A stretch of DNA of 64,000 nucleotides, taken from Streptomyces sp. YS415. GTDB taxonomy: Bacteria > Actinomycetota > Actinomycetes > Streptomycetales > Streptomycetaceae. Positions 24,399 through 33,740 of this stretch are shown one piece after another. The DNA is taken from contig NZ_JAMJFL010000005.1 of assembly GCF_023544665.1 (NCBI RefSeq), forward strand, positions 1 through 64,000. The letters are read 5' to 3'. The translations under genes and the position numbers were made by a program. Every line of letters begins with the position of its first letter. Positions within the stretch are counted from its first letter, which is position 1. Below the pieces are notes generated by a model. It was not told the DNA's origin and ran no database searches. It saw nothing but the letters and a program-made list of their open reading frames with translations.

Positions 24399-25523
24399 TC
24401 AGGGAGCGCTGACCTTCTGCAGCTGCCAGGACCCCCAGCACTGCTGGAAGGCGAAGCGGGCCGCCTCCACCTCGTGCCGCTGGTCGGCGTGCAGCACCCC
24501 GAGGGCGTACGCCGTGGCCGGGGCGATCCGGGGGGTGCGGGCCGCCGCGGCCGCCGCAGCCGCCGCCTCGGAGGCGTCCCGGTGGCGGTCCAGGGCCTGG
24601 CCCGCGGTGAGCAGGCGCATGTCCACGGGGGCGCCCTCGCCGAGGAGGCACTCGCGGGCGTAGCGGTGCAGGCGGAGCAGGAGGCGGACCTGGTGCCAGG
24701 GGGCGTCCTGGGGGTGCGGGGCGGGGTCCGGGGAGAGGCCGTGGACGAGGGCCTCGGCGTTGTACGGGTTGCCCGCGGTGACCAGGGGCAGGGCGCCGAC
24801 CGCGTCGGTGAGGCGTTCCTCGGCCGCGGTGGCGAGGGGGTGCAGGTCGGCGGCGGGGGCGGTGGGGGCGAGGGGGACCTCGCTCGCCAGTACGGCGATG
24901 TGGTCGGCGACCGCGTGGAAGCGGCTGGAGCCGAGCGCCTGGAGGGCGGTGCTGTGGGCTCTGGTCCGGGCGAGGGTGAGCTGGCGCTCCAGCAGGGCGC
25001 CCGCCTTGGCCGCGCCCACGGTCAGATTGCCGCGCTCCCCGGCGGGCGCCGCCGCCCGGCCGCCCGCCGGGTCGGGGGCACCGGCCGGGCTGCTCACGGC
25101 GCCGTCGGTCGCCTGGGCCGGGAGGACCGTCGCCCCGGACAGGCGGTGCAGCGCCAGCAGCAGGCGCTCCAGACGGGCCGCGTAGGCGTGCTCCATGGCC
25201 AGGGTGCCCGACAGCCAGGCCAGTTCCGGGCGGATGCGTTCCGACCAGTCGGGGTCCAGAAAGGTGCGGAAGGTGTGCAGGCTGCCGCTGATGCGGCGGG
25301 CCGAGCGGCGCAGCGCGCGGGCCGCGTCCACCGACTCCGCCGAACCGTTTTCCCCGGGCCGGGACCGCGCCCGCCCCGGGGTTCCTCCGTCGCCGCCGGT
25401 CTCCCGGTGCAGCCGCAGCGCGCGGAGGAACTCCATGGCCTGGGTACGCAGGTATGCCTCGAGTGCCTCCCCGGTCACCGGCACGGCCGTGGCTTTCGTC
25501 GGGTCAAGGTGTTGCTGTGCCAC
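24399..25523 (-). CDS. CHAD-domain protein (polyphosphate-binding type)
   Basis: This 374-aa, almost purely helical protein has two CHAD-like repeats with conserved His and Arg/Lys positions ([52 protein letters not shown]). CHAD proteins bind polyphosphate with a basic pore. Start GTG at 25523 has GGAGG 7 nt upstream. The gene begins 20 bp inside the end of ppk, so the two are coupled; this context strongly supports a polyphosphate role. A poly-Ala stretch in the C-terminal half ([14 protein letters not shown]) is a local oddity. Confidence 0.85.
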   Translation of the reverse strand: MAQQHLDPTKATAVPVTGEALEAYLRTQAMEFLRALRLHRETGGDGGTPGRARSRPGENGSAESVDAARALRRSARRISGSLHTFRTFLDPDWSERIRPELAWLSGTLAMEHAYAARLERLLLALHRLSGATVLPAQATDGAVSSPAGAPDPAGGRAAAPAGERGNLTVGAAKAGALLERQLTLARTRAHSTALQALGSSRFHAVADHIAVLASEVPLAPTAPAADLHPLATAAEERLTDAVGALPLVTAGNPYNAEALVHGLSPDPAPHPQDAPWHQVRLLLRLHRYARECLLGEGAPVDMRLLTAGQALDRHRDASEAAAAAAAAARTPRIAPATAYALGVLHADQRHEVEAARFAFQQCWGSWQLQKVSAP

Positions 25524-27735
25524 GCCGGCGCCTCCGGGCGTCAATGAGCATCTCCTGGACGTTCCGCAGGGGCTGGCCTTCCGCGTCGGTCGCGTGCCGG
25601 GTCCACTCGCCGTCGGGGCCGAGGTGCCAGGAGGCCGTGGCGTCGGACATGCCGGTCTCCAGCAACCGGTTGAGGGCCGCCCGGTGGGCCGGGTCGGTGA
25701 CCCTGACCAGTGCCTCGATGCGGCGGTCGAGGTTGCGGTGCATCATGTCGGCGCTGCCGATCCACATCTCGGGCTCGCCGCCGTTGCCGAAGGCGAAGAC
25801 CCGGGAGTGCTCCAGGAAGCGGCCGAGGATCGAGCGGACCCGGATGTTCTCCGACAGGCCCGCCACACCCGGGCGCACCGCGCAGATGCCGCGCACCCAG
25901 ACGTCGACCGGCACGCCCGTCTGGGACGCCCGGTACAGGGCGTCGATGAGGGCCTCGTCGACCATCGAGTTGACCTTGATCCGGATGAACGCCGGGCGGC
26001 CCGCGCGATGGTGCTGGACCTCCTTGTTGATCCGGGAGATCAGGCCGTCGCGCAGGGACTTGGGGGCCACCAGCAGGCGGCGGTAGGTCTCCCGGCGCGA
26101 GTAGCCGGACAGGCGGTTGAAGAGGTCCGAGAGGTCCGCGCCGACCTGCGGGTCCGCGGTCAGCAGGCCCAGGTCCTCGTAGAGCCTCGCCGTCTTCGGG
26201 TGGTAGTTGCCGGTGCCGACGTGGCTGTAGCGCCGTAGCGTGTCGCCCTCCTGACGGACCACCAGGGAGAGCTTGCAGTGGGTCTTCAGGCCGACCAGGC
26301 CGTAGACCACATGGCAGCCGGCCTCCTCCAGACGCTTCGCCCACTTGATGTTGGCGTGCTCGTCGAAGCGGGCCTTGATCTCGACCAGGACGAGCACCTG
26401 CTTGCCGGCCTCGGCCGCGTCGATGAGCGCGTTGACTATCGGGGAGTCGCCCGAAGTCCGGTACAGGGTCTGCTTGATGGCGAGGACGTCCGGGTCCTCG
26501 GCGGCCTGCTCCAGGAACGCCTGCACGGAGGTGGAGAAGGAGTCGTAGGGGTGGTGCAGCAGCACGTCCCGGCTGCGCAGCGCGGCGAAGATGTCGGGGG
26601 CGGTCGCCGACTCGACCTCGGCGAGATCGCGGTGGGTGCCGGCGACGAACTTCGGGTACTTCAGCTCGGAGCGGTCGAGGGAGGCGAGCCGGAACAGTCC
26701 GGTCAGGTCCAGCGGGCCGGGCAGCGGGTACACCTCGGCCTCGCTGATCTTCAGCTCGCGCACGAGCAGGTCCAGGACCTCGCGGTCGATGGACTCCTCG
26801 ACCTCCAGGCGCACCGGCGGCCCGAAGCGGCGCCGCATGAGCTCCTTCTCCAGGGCCTTGAGGAGGTTCTCGGCGTCGTCCTCCTCGACCTCCAGGTCCT
26901 CGTTGCGGGTGACGCGGAAGGCGTGGTGCTCCAGGACCTCCATGCCCGGGAAGAGCTCTTCCAGGTGCGCGGCGATGACGTCCTCGATGGGGACGAAGCG
27001 GCCGGGGCTGGACTCCAGGAAGCGGGAGAGCAGCGGCGGCACCTTGACGCGGGCGAAGTGGCGGTGCCCGCTGACCGGGTTGCGCACCACGACGGCCAGA
27101 TTCAGGGAGAGGCCGGAGATGTAGGGGAAGGGGTGGGCCGGGTCGACGGCGAGGGGGGTCAGCACGGGGAAGATCTGGTGCCGGAAGAGGGTGAACAGAC
27201 GGGCCTGTTCCTTCTCCGTCAGCTCGTTCCAGCGGACCAGGTGGATGCCCTCCTCCGCGAGCGCGGGGGCGACGTCCTCGTGGAAGCAGGCGGCGTGCCG
27301 GGCCATCAGCTCCCGGGAGCGGGCCCAGATCATCTCCAGCACCTGGGTGGGCTGGAGCCCGGAGGCGGACCGGGTGGCGACACCGGTGTGGATGCGGCGC
27401 TTCAGGCCGGCCACCCGGACCATGAAGAACTCGTCGAGGTTGCTGGCGAAGATCGCCAGGAAGTTCGCCCGCTCCAGCAGGGGCGTGGTGGGGTCCTCGG
27501 CGAGTTCGAGCACCCGCTCGTTGAACGCCAGCCAGCTGCGCTCCCGGTCGAGGAAGCGCCCCTGGGGCAGGGGGGCGCCGTCGGTCGGCGCCTCCTCGTA
27601 GGCGTCGAGGTCGGCGTCGATGTCGGGTTCGAGGTCGGAGACCGAACCGGCCACGGTGCGCGAGCGGTGGGCGGCGATGGAACCGACGGAGGGCTGCGCG
27701 TGCTGGACCTGTGCCTGGGCGTTCTGCTGACTCAT
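25504..27735 (-). CDS. ppk: Polyphosphate kinase
   Basis: This 743-aa PPK1 makes polyphosphate from ATP reversibly. The two conserved histidines are seen in [11 protein letters not shown] and [12 protein letters not shown] (by alignment with E. coli His435/His592 as I recall). ATP-site residues lie in [15 protein letters not shown] and [16 protein letters not shown]. The N-terminal 60 residues are acidic and low-complexity, as in other streptomycetes. I start it at MSQQNAQAQ; the frame stays open 75 codons further but with no start signal. In Streptomyces ppk is PhoP-controlled; I saw only a single weak GTTCAG half-repeat near 27890-27900. Confidence 0.95.
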   Translation of the reverse strand: MSQQNAQAQVQHAQPSVGSIAAHRSRTVAGSVSDLEPDIDADLDAYEEAPTDGAPLPQGRFLDRERSWLAFNERVLELAEDPTTPLLERANFLAIFASNLDEFFMVRVAGLKRRIHTGVATRSASGLQPTQVLEMIWARSRELMARHAACFHEDVAPALAEEGIHLVRWNELTEKEQARLFTLFRHQIFPVLTPLAVDPAHPFPYISGLSLNLAVVVRNPVSGHRHFARVKVPPLLSRFLESSPGRFVPIEDVIAAHLEELFPGMEVLEHHAFRVTRNEDLEVEEDDAENLLKALEKELMRRRFGPPVRLEVEESIDREVLDLLVRELKISEAEVYPLPGPLDLTGLFRLASLDRSELKYPKFVAGTHRDLAEVESATAPDIFAALRSRDVLLHHPYDSFSTSVQAFLEQAAEDPDVLAIKQTLYRTSGDSPIVNALIDAAEAGKQVLVLVEIKARFDEHANIKWAKRLEEAGCHVVYGLVGLKTHCKLSLVVRQEGDTLRRYSHVGTGNYHPKTARLYEDLGLLTADPQVGADLSDLFNRLSGYSRRETYRRLLVAPKSLRDGLISRINKEVQHHRAGRPAFIRIKVNSMVDEALIDALYRASQTGVPVDVWVRGICAVRPGVAGLSENIRVRSILGRFLEHSRVFAFGNGGEPEMWIGSADMMHRNLDRRIEALVRVTDPAHRAALNRLLETGMSDATASWHLGPDGEWTRHATDAEGQPLRNVQEMLIDARRRRRGTATP

Positions 27736-27964
27736 GGCCCCATTCTTCCGCGTTCCCAGGGGTACGGGCGCGTCGGAGGACGCGGGCGGGAGTGTGGCGG
27801 CGAGACGTCGGGCGTCCCCGTTCCCCGCGGCTCCCTCGGGAGGCGGCGAAGGCTCTGGCACGGCGGGCTTCATTCGCCGAGCGTCGCAAGCCCGTCTGAA
27901 CCAATGGTTACGGAGACATGGCGTGCGGGATATCGGGCGGCGGCTCCCGGACGTCCGCATGCCG

Positions 27965-28005
27965 GGACCGGACGTCCCTCCCCCCGTAGGAGGGACGTCC
28001 GGTCC
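27965..28005 (-). terminator. Terminator of the GntR/ABC operon
   Basis: A perfect 17-bp stem, GGACCGGACGTCCCTCC (27965-27981) with GGAGGGACGTCCGGTCC (27989-28005), 7-nt loop, lies 6 bp after the stop of the last permease. Confidence 0.8.
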
Positions 28006-28011
28006 TGGGGA

Positions 28012-28893
28012 TCAGGTGGTCCGGCGGCGCAGGGCCACGAAGGCGGCGGCGACGGCCCCGGCCGCGACGGCGAGCAGGATGCCGCTCTCGACGTACTGGA
28101 TCGGCCAGAAGTGGGACGACGGGTGCAGCGTCACCTCGGTCCGGGTGTGGGACACCTGGAAGGCCGAGCGGGGCAGCTCCGGGCCCTCCTCGGCGCGGGT
28201 GACCGCGGGCCACAGGTCGGCGCGGTGGCGCTCCAGGAGGTTGTGCAGGAGCAGGGAGGCCGCGCAGGCCGCCCCGGCCGCGGGCAGCGCCCGTCCGAGG
28301 AGCGTCCCGGCGAGCGCGCCGAGGGCGAGGCCGGCCAGGACGTACGCGACGGCGGTGGGGCCGGTGCCGGCGAAGACGTCCGGCTGGTACCAGTCCCCGA
28401 CCAGGTTCGGGTCGTCCTCCCCACGGGCCCACGCCGTCAGCGCGACCAGGGCCGTCGTGCCGGCGGTGAGCAGTACGGCCGGTACGGCGAGCTTGGCGGT
28501 CAGCCATTGCACCGGCGTGACCGACTGGGTCCAGGCGAGGCGCGCGGTGCCGTTCTCCAGCTCGCGGCCGATGAGCGACCCGCCCGCCCAGGCGGCGACC
28601 GGGACCGTCAGCCAGACCAGGCAGGCGGTGACGAAGGCGATGCCGTTCGCGTACGTCTCGTCCGCGGTGATCGCGTCGACCGCGGCGCAGGACATCAGTC
28701 CGCCGGTGGGCGGCGTGCCGCAGGGGCTGCTGCCGCGCTGGGCCTCCTCCGCGAGGGCGGCCAGCCACACCAGGAACGCGGTGGCCGCGAGCAGGACGAG
28801 GCCCCACAGGAGCAGCGCGGTGCGGTGCAGTCGCAGCATCGCCCATGGCAGCCCGGTGGGCCGGGGGGCGGTGGTGGTGGTGAGGGCGGTCAT
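28012..28893 (-). CDS. ABC-2 type transporter permease
   Basis: This 293-aa membrane protein has about six helices, the first at LLLWGLVLLAATAFLVW and the last at LLAVAAGAVAAAFVAL. It is the second permease of a GntR-ATPase-permease-permease operon. It shares its opening (MTAL..., LRLHRTALLLWGLVL) and overall layout with the upstream permease, so the two arose by duplication. It has no ATP-binding domain and should pair with the ATPase at 30133. The start ATG overlaps the stop of the 84-aa frame (ATGA). The exported substrate is unknown; GntR YtrA-type operons often respond to cell-wall-active compounds. Confidence 0.8.
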   Translation of the reverse strand: MTALTTTTAPRPTGLPWAMLRLHRTALLLWGLVLLAATAFLVWLAALAEEAQRGSSPCGTPPTGGLMSCAAVDAITADETYANGIAFVTACLVWLTVPVAAWAGGSLIGRELENGTARLAWTQSVTPVQWLTAKLAVPAVLLTAGTTALVALTAWARGEDDPNLVGDWYQPDVFAGTGPTAVAYVLAGLALGALAGTLLGRALPAAGAACAASLLLHNLLERHRADLWPAVTRAEEGPELPRSAFQVSHTRTEVTLHPSSHFWPIQYVESGILLAVAAGAVAAAFVALRRRTT

Positions 28894-29144
28894 GCGGGGG
28901 CTCCGGTGGGGTGTGGGGCCGTGAGCGGGCCGGGGCCCCGCAGGGCGGGCGTGGTGCGGTGCGGTCGCAGGACGGCCCGCGGCGGGCGGCCGGGCCGGGG
29001 GGCGGCGGCGGTGGTGAGGGCGGTCATGGCGGGGCTCCGATAGGGAGCGTGGTCGCGAGCAGGGACGAGGCCCCACACGGCCGGGGCGGTGCGGTGCAGT
29101 CGGAGCACGGTTCGCGGCGACCCGCCGGGCCGGAGGGCGGTCAT
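28890..29144 (-). pseudogene. 84-aa frame made of two eroded permease N-termini
   Basis: Between the two permeases lies an 84-codon frame that begins MTALRPGGSPRTVLRLHRTA and, at residue 40, restarts as MTALTTAAAPRPGRPPRAVL. Both halves copy the first 45 or so codons of the permease genes but lack membrane helices. Its ATG overlaps the stop of the upstream permease (29141-29144) and its stop overlaps the ATG of the downstream permease (28890-28893), so ribosomes can pass through the whole region. It is best read as remnants of tandem permease duplication; whether a peptide with a function is kept is open. Confidence 0.6.
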
Positions 29145-30136
29145 GCGAGGGCTCCCGTGCGGCGCTTCAGCAGTGCGAAGGAGGCCCATACGGCGACGGC
29201 CGCGACGGCGAGGACGATGCCGGTCTCCACGAGGTGCAGGGGCCAGAAGTGGTCGGTGGGGTGGTAGTAGGCGTAGAAGCCGGTGATGTCGCGCTCGGAG
29301 AGGCAGCCGGGCGACCCCGTGCAGTCCGGGATGGGGACGTGGGCGCCGTTGCGGGTGAGGGCGCCGCCCTCGACGATCAGGCCCACGGTCTCGGGATAGT
29401 CGTCCGTGGCGGTCGCCAGCTCCGGCGGCCACAGGTGCGGGCGCAGTGCGCTCAGCCGGTCGGAGAGCGCCAGGACGGCCAGGGCCGCGACCGCGAGGGC
29501 GGGCAGGGCGCGCGGCAGGAGCAGGCCGACGAGGGCGCCGATCGCCAGGCCCAGCAGGGCGTAGGCGGTGGCGGCGGTGCCGTTGGCCAGGTAGACGCTG
29601 TGCCAGGTGCGCCAGCCCATCATCCGGTGCAGGCTCTCGCCCGAGGAGACCCACACCAGCCGGTGCACCAGGGTGAGCGTCAGCATGCCGGCGGTGAGCA
29701 GGGCGGCCGGAACCGCGAGCTTGGCGGCCAGCCAGCGCCCGGGGGAGACGGACTGGACCCAGGCCCACTGGGCGGTGCCGTTCTCCAGTTCGCGGCCGAC
29801 GAGCGCGCCGCCCGCCCAGGCGGCGACGATCAGCGGCATGAGCCCGAGCAGGTTCCCGCCGACGGCGAGGATGTCGTCGTACCGGGCGAAGGCGGGGCCG
29901 GTGAGGTCGCAACCCAGGCTCGGCTCCCCGGAGCCGCAGCCCGCGTCCCGGTACTCGGCCCAGGCGGCGTCGGCGCCCGGGCCGTACGCCCACAGCAGCG
30001 CGCCCGCGGCCACCGCCACCAGCATCAGCCAGAACAGCAGCGCCGACCGGTGCACCCGGAGCAGTGCCCGGACCAGCCCGCGGGAACCGCGGGAGCGGGG
30101 GGCGGTGGCGGTCGCCCGCACGGTCACGGCGGTCAT
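29141..30136 (-). CDS. ABC-2 type transporter permease
   Basis: This 331-aa permease has a basic start (ATAPRSRGSRGLVRALLRVHRSA), a first helix at LLFWLMLVAVAAGALLW, and an outside loop holding two Cys (GCGSGEPSLGCD), with further Cys in a second loop (PIPDCTGSPGCLSERD). About six helices in total. It overlaps the ATPase stop by 4 nt and the following 84-aa frame by 4 nt. With 28012 it should form a heterodimeric exporter served by the ATPase at 30133. Confidence 0.8.
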   Translation of the reverse strand: MTAVTVRATATAPRSRGSRGLVRALLRVHRSALLFWLMLVAVAAGALLWAYGPGADAAWAEYRDAGCGSGEPSLGCDLTGPAFARYDDILAVGGNLLGLMPLIVAAWAGGALVGRELENGTAQWAWVQSVSPGRWLAAKLAVPAALLTAGMLTLTLVHRLVWVSSGESLHRMMGWRTWHSVYLANGTAATAYALLGLAIGALVGLLLPRALPALAVAALAVLALSDRLSALRPHLWPPELATATDDYPETVGLIVEGGALTRNGAHVPIPDCTGSPGCLSERDITGFYAYYHPTDHFWPLHLVETGIVLAVAAVAVWASFALLKRRTGALA

Positions 30137-31035
30137 ACGGCCGCCCCTTGGGTGTCGCGGAAGGTGAGGGCCGGGGCGTCGGGGGAGCGCAGGTGGGCCA
30201 GTACCAGCTCCTCCAGGGTCGGCTCGGTGGGCTGCCAGGCCGGGGCGACCGGGCCCTCGGGCCGGATCAGCGCGGTGAGCTGGCGGCCCGTGGTGCGGGA
30301 CTCGACGACGGTGTGCGGGGCGAGAGATTCCCCGGCGCGGCCGGTGACCAGGGTGTGCGCGGCGAGTACGTCCTCCAGGGGGCCGGCGAGGCGGATCCGG
30401 CCGGCGCCGAGCAGCAGGAGATGGTCGCAGGAGCCCTCCAGCTCCGCCACCACGTGCGAGGACATGACCACCGTGGTGCCGTGCTCGGCGGCGTCCGCCA
30501 TCAGGGTGCCGGTCAGCTGGTGCCGGGCCAGCGGGTCGAGGTCGGCCATCGGCTCGTCCAGGAGCAGCAGGTCGGGGCGCTTGCCGAGGGCCAGGGCGAG
30601 GGCGACCCGGGTGCGCTGGCCGCCGGAGAGGGTGCGGATCTTGGCGCCCGGGTCCAGGTCGCCCTCGGCGACGATCCGCTCGGCGACGGCGCGGTCCCAG
30701 CGGCGGGGGTTCAGCTCGTGGCCGAGCCGCAGGGTGGCGGCGACGGTGAGGTGGGGGTGCAGGGGCTTGTCCTGGGCGACGAGGGCGAGGCGCTCCCGGG
30801 CCGCGGCCGGGGTGGTGCCGAGCACGGTGACGGTGCCCTCGCTGGGCCGGAGCAGCCCGGCGGCCAGGGCGAGCAGGGTGGACTTGCCGGCGCCGTTCGG
30901 GCCGACGAGGGCGCACACGCGGCCGGCGGGGAGCCGGAAGTCGAGCTGTTCCAGGCCGGTGGTCCGCCCCGCAGGGCGCAGTCGCCGACGGAACCTCTTG
31001 CTCAGTCCCGCCGCCTCTATGGCGATCTCGCTCAC
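30133..31035 (-). CDS. ABC transporter ATP-binding protein
   Basis: This 300-aa ATPase has Walker A GPNGAGKST (about 46-54), signature LSGGQRTR, Walker B LLLLDEPMADLDP, and H-loop SSHVVAELE. The C-terminal 80 residues are the regulatory extension usual in ABC-2 export ATPases. GTG start overlaps the stop of gntR by 4 nt, so the operon is gntR-ATPase-permease-remnant-permease with continuous coupling. Confidence 0.9.
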   Translation of the reverse strand: MSEIAIEAAGLSKRFRRRLRPAGRTTGLEQLDFRLPAGRVCALVGPNGAGKSTLLALAAGLLRPSEGTVTVLGTTPAAARERLALVAQDKPLHPHLTVAATLRLGHELNPRRWDRAVAERIVAEGDLDPGAKIRTLSGGQRTRVALALALGKRPDLLLLDEPMADLDPLARHQLTGTLMADAAEHGTTVVMSSHVVAELEGSCDHLLLLGAGRIRLAGPLEDVLAAHTLVTGRAGESLAPHTVVESRTTGRQLTALIRPEGPVAPAWQPTEPTLEELVLAHLRSPDAPALTFRDTQGAAV

Positions 31036-31418
31036 GCCTCGTCCCCCTTGAAGTGTTCTTCCAGTACGGCGGTGAAAAGTGCCGCCACGTCGTCGTGCTC
31101 CAGGCCCGCCGCGCGGGCCCGCGCCGCCCAGTCCGTCAGTTCGGTGTGCAGCGGGGAGTCGGCGGGCGCGGCGCCCAGCGACTTCTTCACGAAGGTGCCG
31201 AGGCCGCGGCGGGCCTCGACCAGGCCCTCGCGCTCCAGCTCGCGGTAGGCCTTCAGCACCGTGTTCGGGTTGATGGCCGTCGCCTCCACCACCTCCCGCG
31301 CCGTGGGGAGCTTGTCGCCGGGTGCCAGCAGGCCCAGGCGCAGGGCCTGCTTGGTCTGCTGGACGATCTGCAGGTAGGTGGCGACGCCGCTGCGCCGGTC
31401 GATGCGGTACTCGACCAT
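31032..31418 (-). CDS. GntR-family repressor, YtrA type
   Basis: This 128-aa protein carries a winged helix (KLPTAREVVEATAINPNTVLKAYRELEREGLVEARRGLGTFV) and only a short C-terminal dimerisation tail, the YtrA subfamily layout that sits first in ABC-transporter operons. I chose ATG 31418 (MVEYRIDRRSG); GTG codons at 31428-31430 and 31425-31427 are alternatives. A 46-bp palindrome lies right at its start and is very probably its own operator. Confidence 0.85.
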   Translation of the reverse strand: MVEYRIDRRSGVATYLQIVQQTKQALRLGLLAPGDKLPTAREVVEATAINPNTVLKAYRELEREGLVEARRGLGTFVKKSLGAAPADSPLHTELTDWAARARAAGLEHDDVAALFTAVLEEHFKGDEA

Positions 31419-31420
31419 CC

Positions 31421-31466
31421 GTTCCACCACCCTTTCACTAATTGAGTAGTGAAAGGGTGGTGGAAC
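31421..31466. promoter_or_regulatory. Perfect 20-bp inverted repeat with 6-bp spacer (GntR operator)
   Basis: GTTCCACCACCCTTTCACTA (31421-31440), ATTGAG, then its exact reverse complement (31447-31466). It lies between gntR and the divergent ECF sigma gene (start 31529) and contains the AT-rich centre ACTAATTGAGTAGT. This far exceeds the usual YtrA operator length and could control both directions. Confidence 0.75.
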
Positions 31467-31528
31467 GGGGTCGGAAAGTCAAGCGTGATTCCGTGAACCG
31501 GACCGGCGGCCTCGTCCGATGAGGAGAC

Positions 31529-32071
31529 GTGAGCGAAACGAGAAGCGACGGGGATCTGCTGCGCGCCGTCGCGGCGGACGGGGACCGGCGCGCCTTCGAG
31601 GAGCTGTACCGGCGGTTCGCGCCCTGGCTGACCGCCCGGCTGCGCGGCCGGTGCGCCGACCCCGGGATCGTCGACGACGTCGTGCAGGAGACGTTTCTCG
31701 CGGTGTGGCGGGGGACCGCCGTCTACCGGGAGGACGGGGACGTCGCGGGGTGGCTGTGGCGGATCGGGTCGCGGCGGCTGGTCGACGCGCTGCGCGGCGA
31801 CGGGGCGCGGGGGCGGCTGCGGCAGGTGCTGGCCCGGCTCAGGCACCGCGAGGAGGCGTCCGCCGAGGACCGCGTGCTCGCGGGGGTGGAGCACGGGGAT
31901 CTGGCGGGCGCCCTGGTACGGCTCTCGCCGGAGCTGCGCGCGGTGCTCCAGGCCACGGTCGTCGACGGGCTGACCACCCGTGAGGCGGCCGTGCTGCTCG
32001 GGATTCCGCCCGGGACCGTCAAGACGCGGGCCATGCGCGCCCGTAAGCAACTGCGGGAGGCGCTGGCATGA
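31529..32071 (+). CDS. ECF-type RNA polymerase sigma factor
   Basis: This 180-aa sigma factor has region 2 (FEELYRRFAPWLTARL, DVVQETFLAVWRG, about 25-75) and region 4 (LTTREAAVLLGIPPGTVKTRAMRARKQL, about 145-175). The GTG has GAGGAG 5 nt upstream. The following gene is a zinc-finger membrane protein overlapping it by 4 nt, the classic sigma/anti-sigma pair. It leads an operon of ABC-export genes, which are its likely targets. Confidence 0.9.
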   Translation: MSETRSDGDLLRAVAADGDRRAFEELYRRFAPWLTARLRGRCADPGIVDDVVQETFLAVWRGTAVYREDGDVAGWLWRIGSRRLVDALRGDGARGRLRQVLARLRHREEASAEDRVLAGVEHGDLAGALVRLSPELRAVLQATVVDGLTTREAAVLLGIPPGTVKTRAMRARKQLREALA

Positions 32072-32883
32072 CCTGGCACGTATCCGAAGAGGACCTGCGG
32101 GCCTACGCGCGCGCCGAGTTGGCGGCGCCGCTGCTCTGGTCCGCCGACACCCACCTGGCCGCCTGCGCGCACTGCCGGGCGGTGCTCGCCGAGGTGAGCG
32201 GCCCCGTCGACGCGGGCTGGGAGCGGCTCGACGCCGAACTCGACGCGCCCCGGCCGGGACTGCTGGAAGGGCTGCTGGTGCGGGTCGGTGTCGCCGACCA
32301 CACCGCGCGGCTGCTGGCGGCGACGCCCGTGCTGCGCCGGTCCTGGCTGGCGTCGGTGGTGTTCCTGCTGGTGACGACGGTCGGGGTGGTGCACTCGGCG
32401 GGTTCGCCGACGCTGTTCCTCGCCCTGGCGCCGCTGCTGCCGCTGGCGGGGGTCGCGCTGAGCTACGGACCCGCACTGGACCCGACGTACGAGATGGCGG
32501 TCGTCGCCCCCGTGCACGGCTTCAAGCTGCTGATGATCCGGACGCTCGCCGTGCTCACCACCGGACTCGGCCTCAACGGCCTGGCCACGCTCGCCCTGCC
32601 CGGGTACGGGCTGCGCGCCCTGGCCTGGCTGCTGCCCGCGCTCGCCCTCACCGCCACCGGACTCGCGCTGACCCCGCGCCTCGGGCCGGTCCTCGCGCCG
32701 TCCCTGGTCGCCGGGGCGTGGGTGGCCCTGATCGCCGCCGCCGACGCGAGCGGCGACGCGCCCCTGATCCCCTTCACCGCCGCCGGTCAGGCCACCGCCG
32801 CCGCGGTCGCCGCCCTCGCGGCGGGCCTTCTCTGCCTCGTACGTGACCGATTCGACGTCTTCCCCAGGAGCGCCGCCGTATGA
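32068..32883 (+). CDS. Membrane anti-sigma factor with zinc-finger motif
   Basis: This 271-aa protein has an N-terminal HxxxCxxC zinc motif (HLAACAHC, about 28-35) like ZAS anti-sigma factors, then five or six membrane helices (from SWLASVVFLLVTTVGVVH onwards). It should hold the ECF sigma factor at the membrane until a signal is sensed. Its many helices, rather than the usual single one, suggest that the membrane part senses the envelope directly. The ATG overlaps the sigma stop by 4 nt and its stop overlaps the next ATPase start by 4 nt. Confidence 0.8.
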   Translation: MTWHVSEEDLRAYARAELAAPLLWSADTHLAACAHCRAVLAEVSGPVDAGWERLDAELDAPRPGLLEGLLVRVGVADHTARLLAATPVLRRSWLASVVFLLVTTVGVVHSAGSPTLFLALAPLLPLAGVALSYGPALDPTYEMAVVAPVHGFKLLMIRTLAVLTTGLGLNGLATLALPGYGLRALAWLLPALALTATGLALTPRLGPVLAPSLVAGAWVALIAAADASGDAPLIPFTAAGQATAAAVAALAAGLLCLVRDRFDVFPRSAAV

Positions 32884-33740
32884 CCTCCACTGTCTCCGCC
32901 TCCGGGCTCAGCCTCCACTACGGCGGCACCCGCGCCCTCGACGACGTGTCGCTGCGGCTGTCGCCGGGCGTGACCGGGCTGCTCGGGCCCAACGGCGCCG
33001 GAAAAACCACCCTGTTGCGGGTGCTGGCGACCGCCGTACCGGCCCGGCGCGGGGAGTTCACCGTGCTCGGCCACGACCCCGGCACGACCCGTGGCCGCCA
33101 GGAGGTCAGGCGGACGCTCGGTTACCTGCCCCAGACACCCGGCTTCCACCCCGACTTCACCGCCTTCGAGTTCGTCGACTACGTGGCGATCCTCAAGGAG
33201 ATCAACCACCGTGCCGACCGCCACCGCGAGGTGCGCCGGGTGCTGGACGAGGTCGGCCTCGGCGACGTGCGCGGCAAGCGCATCAGGAAGCTCTCCGGCG
33301 GCATGCGGCAGCGGGTCGCGCTCGCCGCCGCCCTCGTCGGTGACCCCGGGTTCCTGGTCCTGGACGAGCCCACCGTCGGTCTCGACCCCGAACAGCGCAT
33401 GCGGTTCCGGGAGTTGATTGCCCGGGCGGGCGAGGGGCGGACCGTGCTGCTGTCCACCCACCAGACCGAGGACGTGGCGATGCTCTGCCACCGCGTCCTG
33501 GTGATGGCCGGCGGCCGTATCCACTTCGACGGCACCCCCGCCGAACTCACCGCGCGGGCGGCCGGCCGGGTGTGGAGCAGTGCCGAGCGGGCCCCGGACG
33601 CGAAGGCGGGCTGGCGCACCGGCATCGGCACCTTCCGCAACGTGGGCGACCCGCCACCCGGCGCGGACCTCCTCGAACCCACCCTGGAGGACGGCTACCT
33701 GCTCACGCTCGACGGCCAGGGCCTGGCGGTGACGGCATGA
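32880..33740 (+). CDS. ABC transporter ATP-binding protein
   Basis: This 286-aa ATPase has Walker A GPNGAGKTT (about 39-47), signature LSGGMRQR, Walker B FLVLDEPTVGLDP and H-loop STHQTEDVA. It resembles bacitracin/lantibiotic-type exporter ATPases of the CcmA/BcrA group. It overlaps both neighbours by 4 nt in a five-gene sigma-led operon. Confidence 0.9.
   Translation: MTSTVSASGLSLHYGGTRALDDVSLRLSPGVTGLLGPNGAGKTTLLRVLATAVPARRGEFTVLGHDPGTTRGRQEVRRTLGYLPQTPGFHPDFTAFEFVDYVAILKEINHRADRHREVRRVLDEVGLGDVRGKRIRKLSGGMRQRVALAAALVGDPGFLVLDEPTVGLDPEQRMRFRELIARAGEGRTVLLSTHQTEDVAMLCHRVLVMAGGRIHFDGTPAELTARAAGRVWSSAERAPDAKAGWRTGIGTFRNVGDPPPGADLLEPTLEDGYLLTLDGQGLAVTA

Noticed and set aside
27736..27960. PHO box before ppk
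   Set aside because: Only one GTTCAG-like unit is visible, with no second 11-bp unit next to it, so the site is not called.
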